Shown: in pieces, positions 19,463 to 20,035 of the stretch
Layout of the letters: the number at the start of each line of letters is the position of its first letter
How positions within the stretch are numbered: position 1 is the stretch's first letter
IMG/VR virus record: IMGVR_UViG_3300046536_000506
Location: 1 to 20,035 of that record
DNA length: 20,035 bases
Source: a virus
Strand: one strand, 5' to 3'
Made by a program: the position numbers and the translations under genes
Notes under the pieces: model-generated
Database searches by the model: none
Seen by the model: only the letters and a program-made list of their open reading frames with translations
What the model was told of the DNA's origin: nothing

Positions 19463-20035
19463 CCGCGCGCAGCCAGGCCTGATGCACCACGCCGCCCATG
19501 GTGACGTCGCCGAGATAGTTGTCGGTTCCATCTCCCGTCGCCAGGCCGAAGGTCGCAACCATGTCGGTCGCCGCGATCGCGGTGAATTCGAAGCCGATCT
19601 TGACGAAGCCGTTGATGTCCGGCACCGCGAACGGGATCGGGTTCGTCAGCGACCCATAGGGGAAGAAGCTGTCGATGACGCCGTTGACCAGGTCGTAGAA
19701 GACGCTTTCGCCGGAGGCGAAGCTGCCCTGCTGAAGCTGGATGCGAGCGAAATTGTGCCCGATCGGCTTGACACGCACCCAGACCCGGTAGACCCGAACC
19801 GCGGTATCCTTGGTGTAGGTCTGCTGAAGGAAATGCTGCTGGGTAACTGCGGTCTCGAGAACGTTCCAGGCCGTTGACCCGCCGAACGGATCGGTCTGAC
19901 CACCGACCGGCGACTGCACAGCCGTCTTGCCCCAGACGCCGGCCGTGAAGGTGTTCGGGCTGGCGAAGAGGTTGGTCTTGGCGATATTGGAGAACTCGGA
20001 CTTGAACCGGGCGCTGACCGTCGGATACTGGTCCT
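19455..20035 (-). CDS. Phage structural protein with jelly-roll features, 5' end beyond window
   Basis: The frame is open from the right edge (first full residues DQYPTVSARFKSEF) to TAA at 19455, giving at least 192 residues. An internal GTG near 19919 can be taken as a start, but the upstream sequence ARFKSEFSNIAKTNLFASPNTFTAGVW clearly continues the protein. The pattern N-x-F-x-x-x-x-W followed by VRVYRVWVRVKPIGHNFARIQL and FGLATGDGT resembles carbohydrate-binding-type beta-sandwich domains of phage tail or surface proteins. It precedes the two other virion genes; its end overlaps their promoter. Confidence 0.68.
   Translation of the reverse strand, partial: DQYPTVSARFKSEFSNIAKTNLFASPNTFTAGVWGKTAVQSPVGGQTDPFGGSTAWNVLETAVTQQHFLQQTYTKDTAVRVYRVWVRVKPIGHNFARIQLQQGSFASGESVFYDLVNGVIDSFFPYGSLTNPIPFAVPDINGFVKIGFEFTAIAATDMVATFGLATGDGTDNYLGDVTMGGVVHQAWLRAVA

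Noticed and set aside
1-20035. CRISPR array or insertion sequence
   Set aside because: The recurring palindrome copies are isolated or single pairs without regular spacers, and no transposase or terminal repeats were seen.

Overview
This 20 kb window has high GC content and densely packed, mostly overlapping genes. It reads as part of a large temperate phage genome, most likely a phage-plasmid of an alphaproteobacterium. The phage side is shown by DnaB-type helicase, DnaG-type primase, ATP-dependent DNA ligase, PhoH ATPase, CobS/CobT-like ATPase and VWA proteins, a sigma-like factor, tail or surface type structural proteins, a tRNA-Asn gene and an XRE repressor-like protein. The plasmid side is a convincing RepC replication initiator, a family known from alphaproteobacterial repABC replicons; no repA or repB is visible here. 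Host group and lifestyle are inferences.

Layout from left to right. (1) 1-5068, minus strand: sigma-like factor (runs off the left edge), CobS-like AAA+ ATPase, small zinc-finger protein, 35-residue membrane peptide, giant acidic CobT-like VWA protein and a small unknown protein. (2) 5203-6101: XRE regulator (minus) and a 464-bp AT-richer control region full of palindromes. (3) 6102-8360, the only plus-strand block: ribbon-helix-helix protein, structured repC leader with a probable counter-transcribed RNA, repC, and a recombinase-like/NUMOD-like fusion protein. (4) 8364-8762, minus: tRNA-Asn(GTT), a tRNA-like element and an I78-type protease inhibitor. (5) 8852-9564, minus: structural protein with a UUCG-loop terminator after it and another terminator upstream. 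(6) 9752-12175, minus: coiled-coil/Cys protein, DNA ligase, Cys-cluster protein and WGR-like protein, joined by TTGA start/stop overlaps. (7) 12273-17185, minus: primase, DnaB helicase, Hfq/LSm-like protein, unknown protein, PhoH and a proteasome-like Ntn hydrolase, one apparent operon. (8) 17246-20035, minus: LVIVD beta-propeller and two structural proteins, the last cut by the right edge.

Two systems stand out. First, a palindrome with consensus AGTCAGNNCTGACT recurs at least ten times, plus one degenerate copy. Nine of the ten full copies are intergenic, upstream of minus-strand genes or operons, and several sit exactly in the spacer between sigma-70-like -35 and -10 elements. It looks like a genome-wide operator set for one regulator, for which the XRE protein at 5203-5637 is the best local candidate. 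Second, the repC leader carries an antisense promoter (perfect TTGACA, 17-bp spacer, CATAAG), a minus-strand terminator about 80 nt further on, and alternative hairpins, one of which could mask the repC ribosome binding site. This matches the ctRNA copy-control logic of repABC plasmids, here in a phage-like genome without repAB nearby. All functional calls are from reading sequence motifs; no database search or folding program was run.
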